In this document: one piece after another, positions 1 to 9,354 of the stretch
Position numbering within the stretch: the stretch's first letter is position 1
Layout: the number at the start of each line of letters is the position of its first letter
Source: Armatimonadia bacterium
GTDB lineage: Bacteria > Armatimonadota > Zipacnadia > Zipacnadales > JABUFB01
Direction of reading: 5' to 3'
Length of the DNA stretch: 35,056 bases
Assembly (NCBI GenBank): GCA_039679385.1
Contig: JBDKVB010000029.1
Coordinates: 1 to 35,056, forward strand
The notes under the pieces: model-generated
Told to the model about the DNA's origin: nothing
Seen by the model: the letters and a program-made list of their open reading frames with translations, nothing else
Database searches by the model: none
Made by a program: the position numbers and the translations under genes

Positions 1-132
1 GTCTTGAATGATGCGCAATCCTAGAGGGAAGCTCACAACCAGCCTAATCTCCCCTCTATGTACCTACCCAATCACTCACCATCCCTATTCCCAACCACCT
101 CCCCCGCAACATAACAAAGCGGTGAACGGGAA

Positions 133-1299
133 ATGTCGCACGCAACAACTCACGGTCTCCGCATAGTCATCAACGCTTGCTCTGTGACGGGTGCCGCAAC
201 GGGCATTGGTAACTACACGCGGAACCTCGTCTCCGCCCTGTCGCAGACCGCCGGACAACAGCAGTACATCGCGCTCCGCTCTCACCGCGGGGAGGGCAGC
301 GAGAGCCAAGGCGGCCAACTACGCGAGCATGTCGTCGATACGCGGGCGCCACTGTGGGAGCAGCTGCAGTTGCCCAACCTCCTGCACGACCTCAAGGCGC
401 AGGTCTACCACAACCCGGCCTTCGGCTTGCCCGTTGTCAGGACGGTACCCCAGGTCTGTACCGTCCACGACTGCATCCCCAGGCTCTTCCCCGAGTACGC
501 GCCCCCCTGGCTCCGCCATTTCTTTGAGCACTGGGCTCCTGTGTGGCTGCGCGGCGCTGACCACATCATCTGCGCCTCCGCGCACACCCGCCACGACGTT
601 GAGCATCTGTACGGGATCACTCCATCACGGCTCTCAGTCGTGCACCAAGCGGCCGATGGCGCATACCAGCCAGTGAGAGACCCCGCTCGACTCGAGGCGC
701 TGATGGTGCGATACGGGATCGACGCACCCTATGTGCTGTACGTGGGGCGAATAGAACTGCGCAAGAACGTAGCAGGGCTACTGGCGGCCTTTCGAGAGGT
801 GCGGAAACGCGTGGCTCGACCACTGATGCTGGTGATGGCCGGCCCGAGTGAGCCCGGGACCTACGACCCTGAAGGGGTGCTGCCGCCAGAGGGGCGGTCT
901 GGCGATGTCTTGGTTACCGGGTACGTACCGACGTCCGACCTCGTCTCTCTGTACAGTGGTTGTGCTGTCTTCTGTCTCCCGTCCTTCTACGAGGGGTTCG
1001 GTATCCCGGTGCTCGAAGCCATGCAGTGCGGTGCTCCGGTGGTCACGTCACGCGTGTCGTCACTGCCGGAGGTCGGGGGCAACGCGTGCCTCTACGTGGA
1101 TCCCTACGATTCCGTGAGCATTGCCGACGGTCTGGAATGCGTGCTCGGCGATGACGTAGCGCGGGAGTGCATGCGTGAGGCTGGTCTGGAGAGATCACGT
1201 GAGTTCTCGCTGGACAGATTCGCACTGCAGACTGCTGCGGTCTACCAGCGCGTTGCGAATGAGTGCCAGCAGGACACGCGGACCGAGGACCCTGTATGA
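133..1299 (+). CDS. GT4 family glycosyltransferase
   Basis: Predicted cytoplasmic GT-B fold glycosyltransferase of 388 residues that moves a sugar from a nucleotide-sugar donor to a growing glycan. The N-terminal half has the usual acceptor-domain start (RIVINACS) and a Gly-rich loop (TGIGNYTRNL). The donor domain begins near VLYVGRIELRKNV, and the family E-x7-E motif is seen in FYEGFGIPVLEAM followed by SLPEVGG. Length is normal for GT4. The ATG at 133 is preceded by a modest GGTGA site. It is first in a run of plus-strand glycosyltransferase genes and its TGA overlaps the next ATG (ATGA), which suggests translational coupling. It resembles the protein at 1991 and the N-terminal half of that at 5101, so these look like paralogues. 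The sugar and acceptor are unknown. Confidence 0.93.
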   Translation: MSHATTHGLRIVINACSVTGAATGIGNYTRNLVSALSQTAGQQQYIALRSHRGEGSESQGGQLREHVVDTRAPLWEQLQLPNLLHDLKAQVYHNPAFGLPVVRTVPQVCTVHDCIPRLFPEYAPPWLRHFFEHWAPVWLRGADHIICASAHTRHDVEHLYGITPSRLSVVHQAADGAYQPVRDPARLEALMVRYGIDAPYVLYVGRIELRKNVAGLLAAFREVRKRVARPLMLVMAGPSEPGTYDPEGVLPPEGRSGDVLVTGYVPTSDLVSLYSGCAVFCLPSFYEGFGIPVLEAMQCGAPVVTSRVSSLPEVGGNACLYVDPYDSVSIADGLECVLGDDVARECMREAGLERSREFSLDRFALQTAAVYQRVANECQQDTRTEDPV

Positions 1300-1994
1300 A
1301 GCTGACGGCCGGCATCCGTGTGAGAAACGGCGAGCCATGGGCGGAGGAGTGCCTTGGATCGCTCAGTCGATTCGTCGACGCGATAGTGGTTCTTGACGAC
1401 GGATCGACCGATCGGACGTCAGACATCTGCCGCGCGTGCGATAAGGTTGTGCACTGCATCCGCTGGCAAAAGAGCTTCTTCCATGAGGGGCTGGACCGCA
1501 ATATGGTGCTGGCCCTGGCTCAGGACACGCGACCAGACTGGGTCCTGATGATGGACATAGATGAGGTGTTCGAAGACCGGATCGTCGACAGCATTGACAT
1601 GATGATGCATCAGGACGAGTTCGTAGTCTGGGGCTTCCGCATGCTGCATTTCTGGCGCGGAAAGACGCACTTTCGGTTGGACGCCAACTGGGGCGACGAG
1701 ACACATCACCATGTCCATCCGCGCCTGTTCCGGAGCCAGCTAGGGTTGCACTACCCCCTGCAGACCATCCACGGGGCTCATGTCCTGGGCCTGAGAGGTC
1801 AGGCAGCCCTGTCGAAGGTGCTGATCAGGCATTACGGGTATTCCTACGAGGACAGAATCAAGCAGAAGTACGAGTTGTACTCACGCGTCGACCCGGGAGG
1901 CGACTACCGGCATCTGCTCAACGACGACGGTGCGGTCATGGTGGAGTACAGACCCGGCCTGGAGCTCGAGAAGCTGTTGGCGGTGGGGCCGTGA
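1296..1994 (+). CDS. GT2 family glycosyltransferase
   Basis: Predicted GT-A fold inverting glycosyltransferase of 232 residues. It has the nucleotide-binding segment VVLDDGSTDRT and a metal-binding Asp motif in MMDIDEVFED; both are hallmarks of GT2. The C-terminal part is rich in His and aromatic residues and has no membrane segment, so a soluble or peripheral enzyme is likely. The ATG at 1296 was chosen over an in-frame upstream codon at 1263 because it forms an ATGA overlap with the previous stop and has GAGGAC five bases upstream. Its stop overlaps the GTG of the next gene. It is short for GT2, consistent with a catalytic domain and little else. The sugar it transfers is unknown. Confidence 0.9.
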   Translation: MKLTAGIRVRNGEPWAEECLGSLSRFVDAIVVLDDGSTDRTSDICRACDKVVHCIRWQKSFFHEGLDRNMVLALAQDTRPDWVLMMDIDEVFEDRIVDSIDMMMHQDEFVVWGFRMLHFWRGKTHFRLDANWGDETHHHVHPRLFRSQLGLHYPLQTIHGAHVLGLRGQAALSKVLIRHYGYSYEDRIKQKYELYSRVDPGGDYRHLLNDDGAVMVEYRPGLELEKLLAVGP

Positions 1995-3133
1995 GGATAG
2001 CGGTTGACTGCCGTTCTGTATTCGAGGGGTGCGGCGGAATCGGGAATTACGCGCTACACCTTGTGCGAGCGCTGGCCGCAGTGAACTCGCGGGATGAGTT
2101 CGTGCTCCTGTGTAGCACGTTGCGACCCCAGACCCACGTAGTGCAGCAGGCCAACTTCCGGCAGGTCGCGTGCCCTGCGGCCATGATAGACGCAGGTTGG
2201 GAGCAGTTACAGCTGCCAGCCATGCTCACAGAGCTCGGGGCCGACCTCTACCACAACCCTACCTTCTCAGTCCCTATCGTAGCTCCGTGCCCCACAGTAA
2301 GCACAATCCATGACGTCGTCTTCCACTTCCGGACAGAGCTCGTCGAGCCGCACCTATGCGCATATCTGCAGCAATGGAGCCTGGCTGCTACACGCACCGC
2401 CACACGCATCCTGACTGTATCACAGTACTCCAAACGGGCGATCATGGAGGCCTACGGGGTGCATGAGAGCCGCATCGACGTCACCTACGAGGCCGCAGAC
2501 CTAGCGCGCTTCCGGCCGTCATATGTCGGGCCTCAGGAGGACGAACTGCGCGCGAAGCACGACATCCGCGGCCCGTTCATCCTTTACGTCGGTTCGCTGG
2601 AACCCAAGAAGAACCTCGATCGCCTGCTCGATGCGTACCAGGTTGCGAAGCGCGACGCGTGCATCCCGCACTCACTGGTATTGGCAGGGGGTACTGGTGG
2701 GAGACCATATGACGCACCCGCAGCAATCGCTGAGCGTCGTCTGCAGAACCATGTGCGCGTGACGGGCTTCCTGGCTGATGACCTGTTGCCTTGTGCCTAC
2801 AACGCCGCCGATCTGTTCGTCTATCCGTCACTGTACGAGGGCTTTGGCCTGCCGCCGCTGGAGGCGATGGCGTGCGGCACGCCGTCCATCGTGTCGAACG
2901 GGACCTCCCTCCCTGAGGTGGTGGGTCAGGCGGCTTGGCTGGTCGACCCTGCGGACACGGACGCTCTGGCCGCTGCCTTGGTGCGGCTGTCAACCGACCG
3001 AGGTGCGCACGACCAGCTATCGCGGGACGGCCCACAACGCGCACGGCAGTTCAGCTGGCAGCGGACCGCCCTTGACACACTGGCCTGCTACCGACGTGCC
3101 GTTGGCGAGCATGACGTGCACACCTCCTGCTAA
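1991..3133 (+). CDS. GT4 family glycosyltransferase
   Basis: A 380-residue GT-B glycosyltransferase. It begins MRIAVDCRSV with a Gly-rich acceptor loop (GGIGNYALHL), has the donor-domain entry FILYVGSLEPKKNLDRLL, and the catalytic and donor motif [17 protein letters not shown] followed by SLPEVVG. The start is GTG at 1991, overlapping the previous TGA (GTGA). This places it in the same translationally coupled chain as the two upstream genes. It is clearly related to the products at 133 and 5101. It probably adds one residue of the cluster's glycan; donor and linkage cannot be told. Confidence 0.93.
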   Translation: MRIAVDCRSVFEGCGGIGNYALHLVRALAAVNSRDEFVLLCSTLRPQTHVVQQANFRQVACPAAMIDAGWEQLQLPAMLTELGADLYHNPTFSVPIVAPCPTVSTIHDVVFHFRTELVEPHLCAYLQQWSLAATRTATRILTVSQYSKRAIMEAYGVHESRIDVTYEAADLARFRPSYVGPQEDELRAKHDIRGPFILYVGSLEPKKNLDRLLDAYQVAKRDACIPHSLVLAGGTGGRPYDAPAAIAERRLQNHVRVTGFLADDLLPCAYNAADLFVYPSLYEGFGLPPLEAMACGTPSIVSNGTSLPEVVGQAAWLVDPADTDALAAALVRLSTDRGAHDQLSRDGPQRARQFSWQRTALDTLACYRRAVGEHDVHTSC

Positions 3134-3158
3134 GGCCATGTGACCCAGGGGTAGACAG

Positions 3159-4328
3159 ATGCGTGTATTGCATGTTTCTTCAGAGTACCCACCAATCCAG
3201 GTCTTTGGACTGGGGCGTGCCGTGCAGAGCCTGGCGACGGCGCAGGCTTCGCTGGGTGCGGACGTGCACGTGGTCACCAACAGCATCGGCGGCCAGGACC
3301 GAGATGTTACTATGGAGGGTGTACGGGTGCACCGGATAGACTTCCCGTCTCCACCCAAGCCGCCTGACGACACCTCGGCTGTCATCCAGTTCAACATCTC
3401 GGCACTGCAGACTGCGGCGCGGGTGGCGGACAACACCGGCGTCCCGGATGTGATCCACGTCCACGACTGGCTCACAGTACTCTGCGGACGGGTGCTCAAG
3501 TGGATGCACCCAGCAGCTCAGCTGGTATGTACGATCCACGACACCGCTCAGGGCAAGTACTTCGGACGCCTGGAGCGCTGGCAGCAGTACATGGCCCACC
3601 TTGAGCGCTGGGCAGGGATCGAGGCAGACAGTGTGATCTGCTGCAGCGAGTTCGTTCGAGGGGAGATGATCCAGCACTACGACTGCCCTCCCGGGAGAAT
3701 CGCTGTCATCCCGTGCGGTGTCGACGAACGGAGGTCTGCGGTGGAGGGCGACCTGGCCAGCTTCCGTACGATGTTCGGGGCGCCCGATGACCTGCTGGTG
3801 TTGTACCTGGGGCGCCTGGATCAGGAGAAGGGCGTCGGCGTGCTTCTCGACGCCATGTCTCAAGTGGTCGGGATCGTGCCCCAGGCCAAGCTGCTGCTGG
3901 TCGGCAAAGGACCCCTTCAGGCGGCCCTGCAGGAACAGATGCGCGGGCTCAATCTGGGGTCTCGGGCTGAGTTCGTCGGCTATCTCACAGGGAATGTGCT
4001 CGCGGCCGTGTTGCGACAGGCGGCGGTGCTCGTGGTGCCCAGCCTCTACGAGCCGTTCGGGATCGTGGCTCTGGAGGGCATGTTAACTCACACGCCTGTC
4101 GTCGTCTCAGACACCGGTGGTCTGTCTGAGATTGTGACTGACGGGGAGACCGGTCTGAAGGCGGCCCCAGGCGATGCTCGCTCCCTTGCGCAGGCCATCC
4201 TGCGTGTGCTGTGCGACGACGCCTTGCGCGAGCGACTCGCGGAGAACGGCTACCAGCACGCAAGAACGCACTACGACTGCCGGGACATGGCAGCGAGGAC
4301 CTTGCAGGCCTATGGATGCGAGGCATGA
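3159..4328 (+). CDS. GT4 family glycosyltransferase, glycogen-synthase-like N-terminus
   Basis: A 389-residue GT-B enzyme. The start MRVLHVSSEYPP followed by a Gly-Leu-Gly loop is the arrangement seen in glycogen-synthase-like GT4 proteins, and VIHVHDWLTVLCG is the matching conserved segment. The donor domain has VLYLGRLDQEKGVGVLLDA and the E-x7-E motif in SLYEPFGIVALEGM followed by TGGLSEIV. An AGGGG site lies upstream of the ATG at 3159. It is closely similar in layout to the gene at 7140, a second paralogue pair in this cluster. A role in making storage glycogen is possible from the family but less likely in this cluster of unrelated glycosyltransferases. Confidence 0.92.
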   Translation: MRVLHVSSEYPPIQVFGLGRAVQSLATAQASLGADVHVVTNSIGGQDRDVTMEGVRVHRIDFPSPPKPPDDTSAVIQFNISALQTAARVADNTGVPDVIHVHDWLTVLCGRVLKWMHPAAQLVCTIHDTAQGKYFGRLERWQQYMAHLERWAGIEADSVICCSEFVRGEMIQHYDCPPGRIAVIPCGVDERRSAVEGDLASFRTMFGAPDDLLVLYLGRLDQEKGVGVLLDAMSQVVGIVPQAKLLLVGKGPLQAALQEQMRGLNLGSRAEFVGYLTGNVLAAVLRQAAVLVVPSLYEPFGIVALEGMLTHTPVVVSDTGGLSEIVTDGETGLKAAPGDARSLAQAILRVLCDDALRERLAENGYQHARTHYDCRDMAARTLQAYGCEA

Positions 4329-5097
4329 ACCGCAAGCACAAGCCGACATCGTGATTCCAGTCTACAACCAACTGGAGTACACGCGGGCTTGCCTAGATAG
4401 CCTACGTAGCGCAACTGACTGGCCCCATCAGCTCATCATCATCGACAATGGTAGCAGCGATGGGACCTCAGAGTACCTATCCAGCCTTCAGTCTGCGGGC
4501 TGGCCCCTACAGGTCATCGCGAACAGCCGAAATCTGGGGTTCACCCTGGCGGCGAACCAAGGCATGCGGGCTGCACGCAGTCATTACGTCGTGTTGCTGA
4601 ACAACGACACTACAGTTACCCAGCACTGGCTCTTCGGTCTCCTCCGCGTTGCCGAGAGTTCGGATGACATCGGCATCGTGGGACCAAAGATACTGTCACC
4701 GCAGACCGACTGCATCCGGGGTATCGGTGGCTTGGTCTTCCGTGAAGGACGGGTCCAGGGACCGCTCGGTGAAGGCTGCAGCCGAGAGGACCCCACCTAT
4801 GGGGTGCCCTGTGAGGTCCAGTACGCTGAGGGCTCCTGCATGTTGATTAAGCGACCGGTGATCGAGACCATCGGGTATCTGGACGAGCAGTACGCTCCCG
4901 CGTACTACGAGGACACGGACTACTGCTTTCGCGCTCGGGAGGCCGGGTTTCGCATCGTGTACTCGCCTTATTCCGCTATCTACCACCACTCGACGGTTAC
5001 AGCACAGACCGTGCAGCGCGAAGACAGTCAGTTCACCCGCGCGGCATTGCGCAACGAGCGGACCTTCCGGGAGCGGTGGAGCCACCGGTTCGGGTAG
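4312..5097 (+). CDS. GT2 family glycosyltransferase, rhamnosyltransferase-like
   Basis: A 261-residue GT-A enzyme. It shows VIPVYNQLEYTRACLDSL, IIIDNGSSDGT, the metal-binding segment VLLNNDTTV, and the late acidic motif YYEDTDYCFRAREAGF. This set is typical of the GT2 subgroup that includes rhamnosyltransferases and WcaA/WbbL-like enzymes; the actual sugar is not known. The ATG at 4312 lies within the end of the previous gene (17-base overlap). The longer frame back to 4174 is out-of-frame overlap with the upstream gene and was rejected because its extra 46 residues look like shadow sequence (Arg/Ser/Thr rich). The next gene starts 3 bases after its stop. Confidence 0.9.
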   Translation: MDARHEPQAQADIVIPVYNQLEYTRACLDSLRSATDWPHQLIIIDNGSSDGTSEYLSSLQSAGWPLQVIANSRNLGFTLAANQGMRAARSHYVVLLNNDTTVTQHWLFGLLRVAESSDDIGIVGPKILSPQTDCIRGIGGLVFREGRVQGPLGEGCSREDPTYGVPCEVQYAEGSCMLIKRPVIETIGYLDEQYAPAYYEDTDYCFRAREAGFRIVYSPYSAIYHHSTVTAQTVQREDSQFTRAALRNERTFRERWSHRFG

Positions 5098-5100
5098 CCT

Positions 5101-7143
5101 ATGCAGATCGCAGTGGACGTGAGGCTGCTAGAAGTATCGGGCACGGGGAGTTCAGTCTACACAGCGAACCTTCTGGGTGGACTGATCATGCTGGCTCCCG
5201 ACCATCGTTTCCTGCTCATCTCGGGTTCGCCGCGCACATCACTGCCCTTGCCCGTGGCAGCGAACGTGACAGTGGTGCCGTCCGATGGTGCCGCCCTGTG
5301 CGATGAGCGCTGGGAGCAACTGGTTCTGCCAGTCGAGTTGGAGCGACTGGCTCCGGACGTTTTCTGGTCACCGACCCTAACCTTGCCGATGCTGAAGGCG
5401 TGTCCGAGCGTCCTCACCGTCTACGACTTGGGGTTCGAGGCTCACCCGGAGTACTACTCGCCTGAACTCCGGCGGTACCTCGGTCGGTGGGTCGCCCCAA
5501 GTTGTCAGGTGGCAGACCATCTGGTCGCGCTGTCCCAGTTTGGTCGCGAAGAGCTTTGCCGAACCTACGGAGTGGCAATGGACAAGGTGACTGTGATAGG
5601 AGGGGCTCCGGGCGCGCAGTTCCACCAGCTGGCCGATGGCTCCGGTCTGGGGGCACTCGGCGAACGCCTGAAGGTTGAGGGCTTGTTCGTGCTTGCCGTC
5701 GGCGGGACGGCAAGGAACAAGAACCTCCCGGGTCTGCTGTCCGCCTTCGGGAAGGCGCTGGAGGAGGTTGGGGACGACTGGACGCTGGTCGTGGCGGGCC
5801 GCCCGGGGCCTGGCGTCGCCGAGGCAGCAACACAAGTGCGCAGGCTTGGACTGCACGAGCATGTCGTCTTTGCGGGGCTTGTGTCGGACGGGGAGCTTGC
5901 GCAGCTGTACCGCACGGCGGGTGTATTCGCCTTCCTATCGCTGTACGAAGGGTTTGGCCTGCCGCCGCTCGAGGCCATGGCCTCCGGAACGCCAGTCTTG
6001 TGTTCGCGGACCGCGTCACTGCCCGAAGTGGTCGGTGATGCGGCCTACCTCGTCGACCCTACAGACCAAGCCGAGGTCGCCGAGGGCCTGCTCGCCCTGA
6101 TGCGAAGCACGGCGCTGCGGCGGCAGCTCTCGGCGGCCGGTCTACGTCGCGCGTCGGAGTTCTCCTGGGAACGCTCTGCACAGTGCATGCTGTCAGTGCT
6201 CGAGCGGGCGTCGGGCCTGCGACCGAGACCTCGCCATGGGGGAAAGGACCGTCCTGCACGCGTACTCGTGTCACGCATCGGCGCACGTGGCGACGTTCTG
6301 CAGACCACGCCGGTTCTGCGCGCTGTGAGACAGCGCTGGCCCGGTGCCGAGCTGACCTATCACACAAGCCATGCGCACTGCGAACTGCTCGCCAACAATC
6401 CCGACGTTGACTTGGTGCAGTCAGACAGCCGTCCCATCGCCACGCGGGACTACGATGTGGTCATTGACCTCAACCGTGCCTACGAGGATGCACCAGACCG
6501 CGCCCAACGCCATCGGATCGAGTTGTACGCGCGACGTGCAGGTGTCTCGGTCACAGACACGTCGCTGGTACTCGTCCCAACGGATCTCGAGTACGCCCAG
6601 GCCCGTCGGATCGCGGATGAACATCATCTGGGCGAAGCCGGCACTGTGGTCGGCTTTGGTCTGAGAGCCGTGAGTGTGCAGCAGCGCTGCTGGTTCGACG
6701 ACCGCTGGCAGGGGCTCGCAGACTCGCTTGCCGGCGAGGGTATGCGCATCGTGACCTTTGGCGGTCCTGGGGAGCGCGGGCTGGACGGACCGCGAGTGAC
6801 GAACACAATGGGCGTAGCCGATATGCGAGTCGCACGTGCTCTCATGGAGTACTGTCATCTGGTAGTCACTGTTGACACCGGGTGGGCGCATGTAGCCGCA
6901 TCAGCAGGGAAGCCCATCGTAGGCCTTTTTGGAGCCGATTCCCCACAGTGTGTACTGCCGCCGGATGGCGACTGGGTCGCCATCCGGGCCGAGTTGCCGT
7001 GCTCACCGTGCTTCTGCAGGCCGTGCCGCGACCGCACCTGCATGGACGCTATCACGGTTGACAAGGTCTACAGACAGGTCCTTCGCAAGGTAGGAACGCT
7101 GAGGGGCGATGGTCCAGCCCACCGGGAGGTTGTTCCCACTTGA
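5101..7143 (+). CDS. Bifunctional GT4-GT9 glycosyltransferase fusion
   Basis: A 680-residue protein made of two complete glycosyltransferases. Residues 1-370 are GT4 ([35 protein letters not shown]). Residues about 386-665 are GT9, the ADP-heptose:LPS heptosyltransferase family: [20 protein letters not shown] at its start, [18 protein letters not shown] as the conserved donor segment, and a terminal Cys group ([14 protein letters not shown]) like that of WaaF-type enzymes. Both parts keep their family motifs, so the protein may add two successive residues. Its start is 3 bases after the previous stop and its own stop overlaps the next TTG. The GT9 name does not prove heptose; many members outside LPS pathways use other donors. 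Confidence 0.92.
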   Translation: MQIAVDVRLLEVSGTGSSVYTANLLGGLIMLAPDHRFLLISGSPRTSLPLPVAANVTVVPSDGAALCDERWEQLVLPVELERLAPDVFWSPTLTLPMLKACPSVLTVYDLGFEAHPEYYSPELRRYLGRWVAPSCQVADHLVALSQFGREELCRTYGVAMDKVTVIGGAPGAQFHQLADGSGLGALGERLKVEGLFVLAVGGTARNKNLPGLLSAFGKALEEVGDDWTLVVAGRPGPGVAEAATQVRRLGLHEHVVFAGLVSDGELAQLYRTAGVFAFLSLYEGFGLPPLEAMASGTPVLCSRTASLPEVVGDAAYLVDPTDQAEVAEGLLALMRSTALRRQLSAAGLRRASEFSWERSAQCMLSVLERASGLRPRPRHGGKDRPARVLVSRIGARGDVLQTTPVLRAVRQRWPGAELTYHTSHAHCELLANNPDVDLVQSDSRPIATRDYDVVIDLNRAYEDAPDRAQRHRIELYARRAGVSVTDTSLVLVPTDLEYAQARRIADEHHLGEAGTVVGFGLRAVSVQQRCWFDDRWQGLADSLAGEGMRIVTFGGPGERGLDGPRVTNTMGVADMRVARALMEYCHLVVTVDTGWAHVAASAGKPIVGLFGADSPQCVLPPDGDWVAIRAELPCSPCFCRPCRDRTCMDAITVDKVYRQVLRKVGTLRGDGPAHREVVPT

Positions 7144-8330
7144 AAGTGCTGTGCCTAGCCACAGAGTATCCGCCCGCGCGGGGGTATGGTCTGGGACGAT
7201 ACGCTCGTGAACACTGTGCTGCCCTGGTGCGGCACGGAGTCGCGGTCGATGTCGCGTGCAACAACTGGGATAGCGAGGTGGACGCGTACAGGGAGGACGG
7301 GGTATCGGTCCACAATGCGCCGTTGGCAGTCCCGTTCTCTGGTCACACGTGGGTGGCCGACGTGTTGCAGCACAATGTTGTGCTCCTGGGCCGCTGCCTT
7401 GAGATGATGCGCGCCGCTGGGGGCTACAACCTGATCCTGGCACACGACTGGCTGGCAGCAGCAGCAGCGGCAGCTCTCAAAGCCCTCCACAGGGTGCCAC
7501 TAGTCGTGGCCATGCACGACACCCAGAGGGGGAAGACCGCAGGACAGCCTGACGAGAACGAGCAGTACATCGCCCGAGTGGAGGAGTGGATCTGCGAGGT
7601 GGCTGACCTTGTGCTGGCCAACAGCCACTTCATCGAGCGAGAACTCATCCAGGCCTACCAAGTGCCACCGGAGAAGATCACGGTCGTGGGCTGCGGCGTC
7701 CGGTCCGAGGATTTCCAGACCTCGGCCGACATAGAGGTGTTCCGCACGCTTTTCTGTGCTCGTCGAGAGCGCCTTGTGGGGTTCGTCGGCCGCCTCGCGC
7801 GTGTCAAGGGCCCGGACGTCCTGGTCCAGGCGGTCCCGGCCATCCTCAGCGTCTGCCCCGACACGCAGTTCGTCTTCGCTGGTGACGGTAGCATGAGGGA
7901 TGGGCTGCTTCGGCAGGCGCGAGAAGCGGGCGTTGCCGAACGGGTGAGGCTTGTTGGCCATCTCACAGGTGACGTTCTGGCCGCCTTCTACCACGCTTGC
8001 GATGTGATTGCCATCCCGAGCCTCTACGAACCCTTTGGGATGGTGGCACTTGAGGCGATGGCGGCCGGCAGGCCCGTCATCGCCTCAGCCACTGGCGGCC
8101 TGAAGGAAACGGTTCTTGCAGGTGCCACCGGCGTTGCGATCCCTCCGAGAGACCCCCGAGCCCTGGCGTCAGCCGTGGTGCAGCTGCTGATGAACCCGCA
8201 GGCGGCCGCGAGCCTCGGACGTCAGGCTCAGGAACGCATCGCCACGGAGTTCCGTTGGGACGATGTCGCAACGCGCACAGTGCGGGCCTGGGAGCACTTG
8301 GCGACAGCAGACGGCCAGGGAGTGAGGTAG
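7140..8330 (+). CDS. GT4 family glycosyltransferase, glycogen-synthase-like N-terminus
   Basis: A 396-residue GT-B enzyme, paralogue of the gene at 3159: [20 protein letters not shown] at the start, LILAHDWLAAAAAAAL in the acceptor domain, VGFVGRLARVKGPDVLVQA entering the donor domain, and SLYEPFGMVALEAMAAG with TGGLKETV. The start is a TTG at 7140 that overlaps the previous TGA (TTGA), with GGGAGG about 11 bases upstream; an internal GTG two codons later is the only close alternative. It is the last free-standing glycosyltransferase gene before the iron-sulfur-scaffold-like gene, 2 bases downstream. Confidence 0.91.
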   Translation: MKVLCLATEYPPARGYGLGRYAREHCAALVRHGVAVDVACNNWDSEVDAYREDGVSVHNAPLAVPFSGHTWVADVLQHNVVLLGRCLEMMRAAGGYNLILAHDWLAAAAAAALKALHRVPLVVAMHDTQRGKTAGQPDENEQYIARVEEWICEVADLVLANSHFIERELIQAYQVPPEKITVVGCGVRSEDFQTSADIEVFRTLFCARRERLVGFVGRLARVKGPDVLVQAVPAILSVCPDTQFVFAGDGSMRDGLLRQAREAGVAERVRLVGHLTGDVLAAFYHACDVIAIPSLYEPFGMVALEAMAAGRPVIASATGGLKETVLAGATGVAIPPRDPRALASAVVQLLMNPQAAASLGRQAQERIATEFRWDDVATRTVRAWEHLATADGQGVR

Positions 8331-8332
8331 CG

Positions 8333-8710
8333 GTGTTCAGTGACACGGTCATGGACCACTTCACTAACCCCAGGCACGTGGGTACGCTGGCCTCGCCCGA
8401 CGCCGTTGGCACGGCTGGCACGCCCGGACGCGGCAACTACATGGTTCTGCAGCTCAGGGTGGACGGTGACCGCATCGTGGACTGCGCGTACATGACTTTT
8501 GGGTGCCCTCCTGCCATCGCTGCGGGGAGCGCACTGACGGAGATCATCAAAGGGATGCGGACCGGCGATGCACTCCGCATCACCGCTGAGCATCTGGAGG
8601 AGGCGCTAGGTGGGTTGCCCCTGGGCCGGAAGCACTGTGCGGCCCTCGCCGTGCAAGCCCTGCGTGCGGCGCTATCATCCGTTCTGCCGAACGCCTCCTC
8701 AGACGCCTGA
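8333..8710 (+). CDS. IscU/NifU-N-like scaffold protein lacking ligand residues
   Basis: A 125-residue protein with clear IscU/NifU N-terminal similarity: VMDHFTNPRHVG at the start, MTFGCPPAIAAGSALTEIIKG in the middle and LGGLPLGRKHCAALAVQAL near the end. In IscU the cluster is held by three Cys with an Asp beside the first Cys. Here the second Cys (C58) and the His-Cys pair (H101, C102) remain, but the segment that normally reads Cys-Gly-Asp reads Arg-Gly-Asn (R33, N35). Two key positions are therefore changed. The GTG at 8333 with upstream GAGG was chosen; it follows the previous stop by 2 bases. Its place in a glycan cluster with a radical SAM gene is unusual. It could be a partner or regulator rather than a standard cluster scaffold. 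Confidence 0.85.
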   Translation: MFSDTVMDHFTNPRHVGTLASPDAVGTAGTPGRGNYMVLQLRVDGDRIVDCAYMTFGCPPAIAAGSALTEIIKGMRTGDALRITAEHLEEALGGLPLGRKHCAALAVQALRAALSSVLPNASSDA

Positions 8711-8739
8711 ACGGCGAGCGCCCCGTACCAGATGCGTGC

Positions 8740-8768
8740 GGCCCATCGGGAAGCGGCGGCGATGGGCC
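8740..8768. repeat. Short inverted repeat between genes
   Basis: Nine-base arms (GGCCCATCG and CGATGGGCC) with an 11-base loop lie in the 217-base gap between the IscU-like gene and the small unknown gene. No T-run follows on either strand, so it is a weak terminator candidate at best. It could be an RNA-processing or attenuation hairpin. Nothing else is recognisable in this gap except the strong ribosome binding site of the next gene. Confidence 0.4.
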
Positions 8769-8927
8769 AGGGCGGAAGACCGGTCGTCAGATCAGTGCTC
8801 ATTCGCACACGGGGGGGCGGAGGGCAGGTTTCGGCGGCGTGGCGTCGCCTTGCAGGACGGTGCCGCCATGGCTGGCCTTCGGCCCCATAGTCGCTCACAG
8901 ACAGGCACACCAAGGAGGACAGACGCG

Positions 8928-9227
8928 ATGAACCCCGCCGTGACTGCTGTGTACCGTGACGAGGCTGGCCGCATAGGCCTGGGTATAGCCCGGCTGCATC
9001 AGCTGCTGGAGGCGCCGCACGCCCCAGAAGCACTCCTAAAGGCCAGCAAGATAGCGCGTGAACAGATACTAAGGTTGGGAGCGCTGCCCATCGCCGACGC
9101 CGCGGTGCGAGGCCGTATCCTAGTGGTGCTGGAGGGAATCGAGAGAGCCCCGTCCGATGATCGTGAGACGCTGGAGAAGCTAGGGGAGGCAGTCTGTGCC
9201 TGTCAGCGGTTATGCCCCGGACGGTGA
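8928..9227 (+). CDS. Small helical protein of unknown function
   Basis: A 99-residue protein with an excellent AAGGAGG site 9 bases before its ATG, which supports it as a real gene. It is predicted to be mostly helical, has no signal peptide, and ends in a Cys-containing segment (VCACQRLC). I do not recognise a family. By eye its pattern matches the first roughly 100 residues of the large protein at 9355: LHQLLEAP against LGRLLDAP, then a basic helix, then GRILVVLEGIERA against GRRIARVLASLETA, then a Cys/Leu-rich end. It may be a free copy of that N-terminal domain, perhaps a docking or oligomerisation module for the glycan machinery. Confidence 0.75.
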   Translation: MNPAVTAVYRDEAGRIGLGIARLHQLLEAPHAPEALLKASKIAREQILRLGALPIADAAVRGRILVVLEGIERAPSDDRETLEKLGEAVCACQRLCPGR

Positions 9228-9354
9228 CAGCTAAGTTGGCCAAGGCTGTCCTGCCTGGCGAACCCAACTGCACTGCGTCGATTGCCGCCGCCTGGGGACG
9301 CCCCGTGGGCCGCGACGCGTGCGCTATGACTGATTGGGGGCGGTTACAGAACCC

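Noticed and set aside
1-132. Promoter for the glycan cluster
   Set aside because: The stretch is pyrimidine-rich but no acceptable -35/-10 pair could be found; the true promoter may lie before the window.
4174-4311. Longer start for the GT2 gene at 4312
   Set aside because: The extra 46 residues overlap the previous gene and have shadow-frame composition; GT2 similarity starts after 4312.
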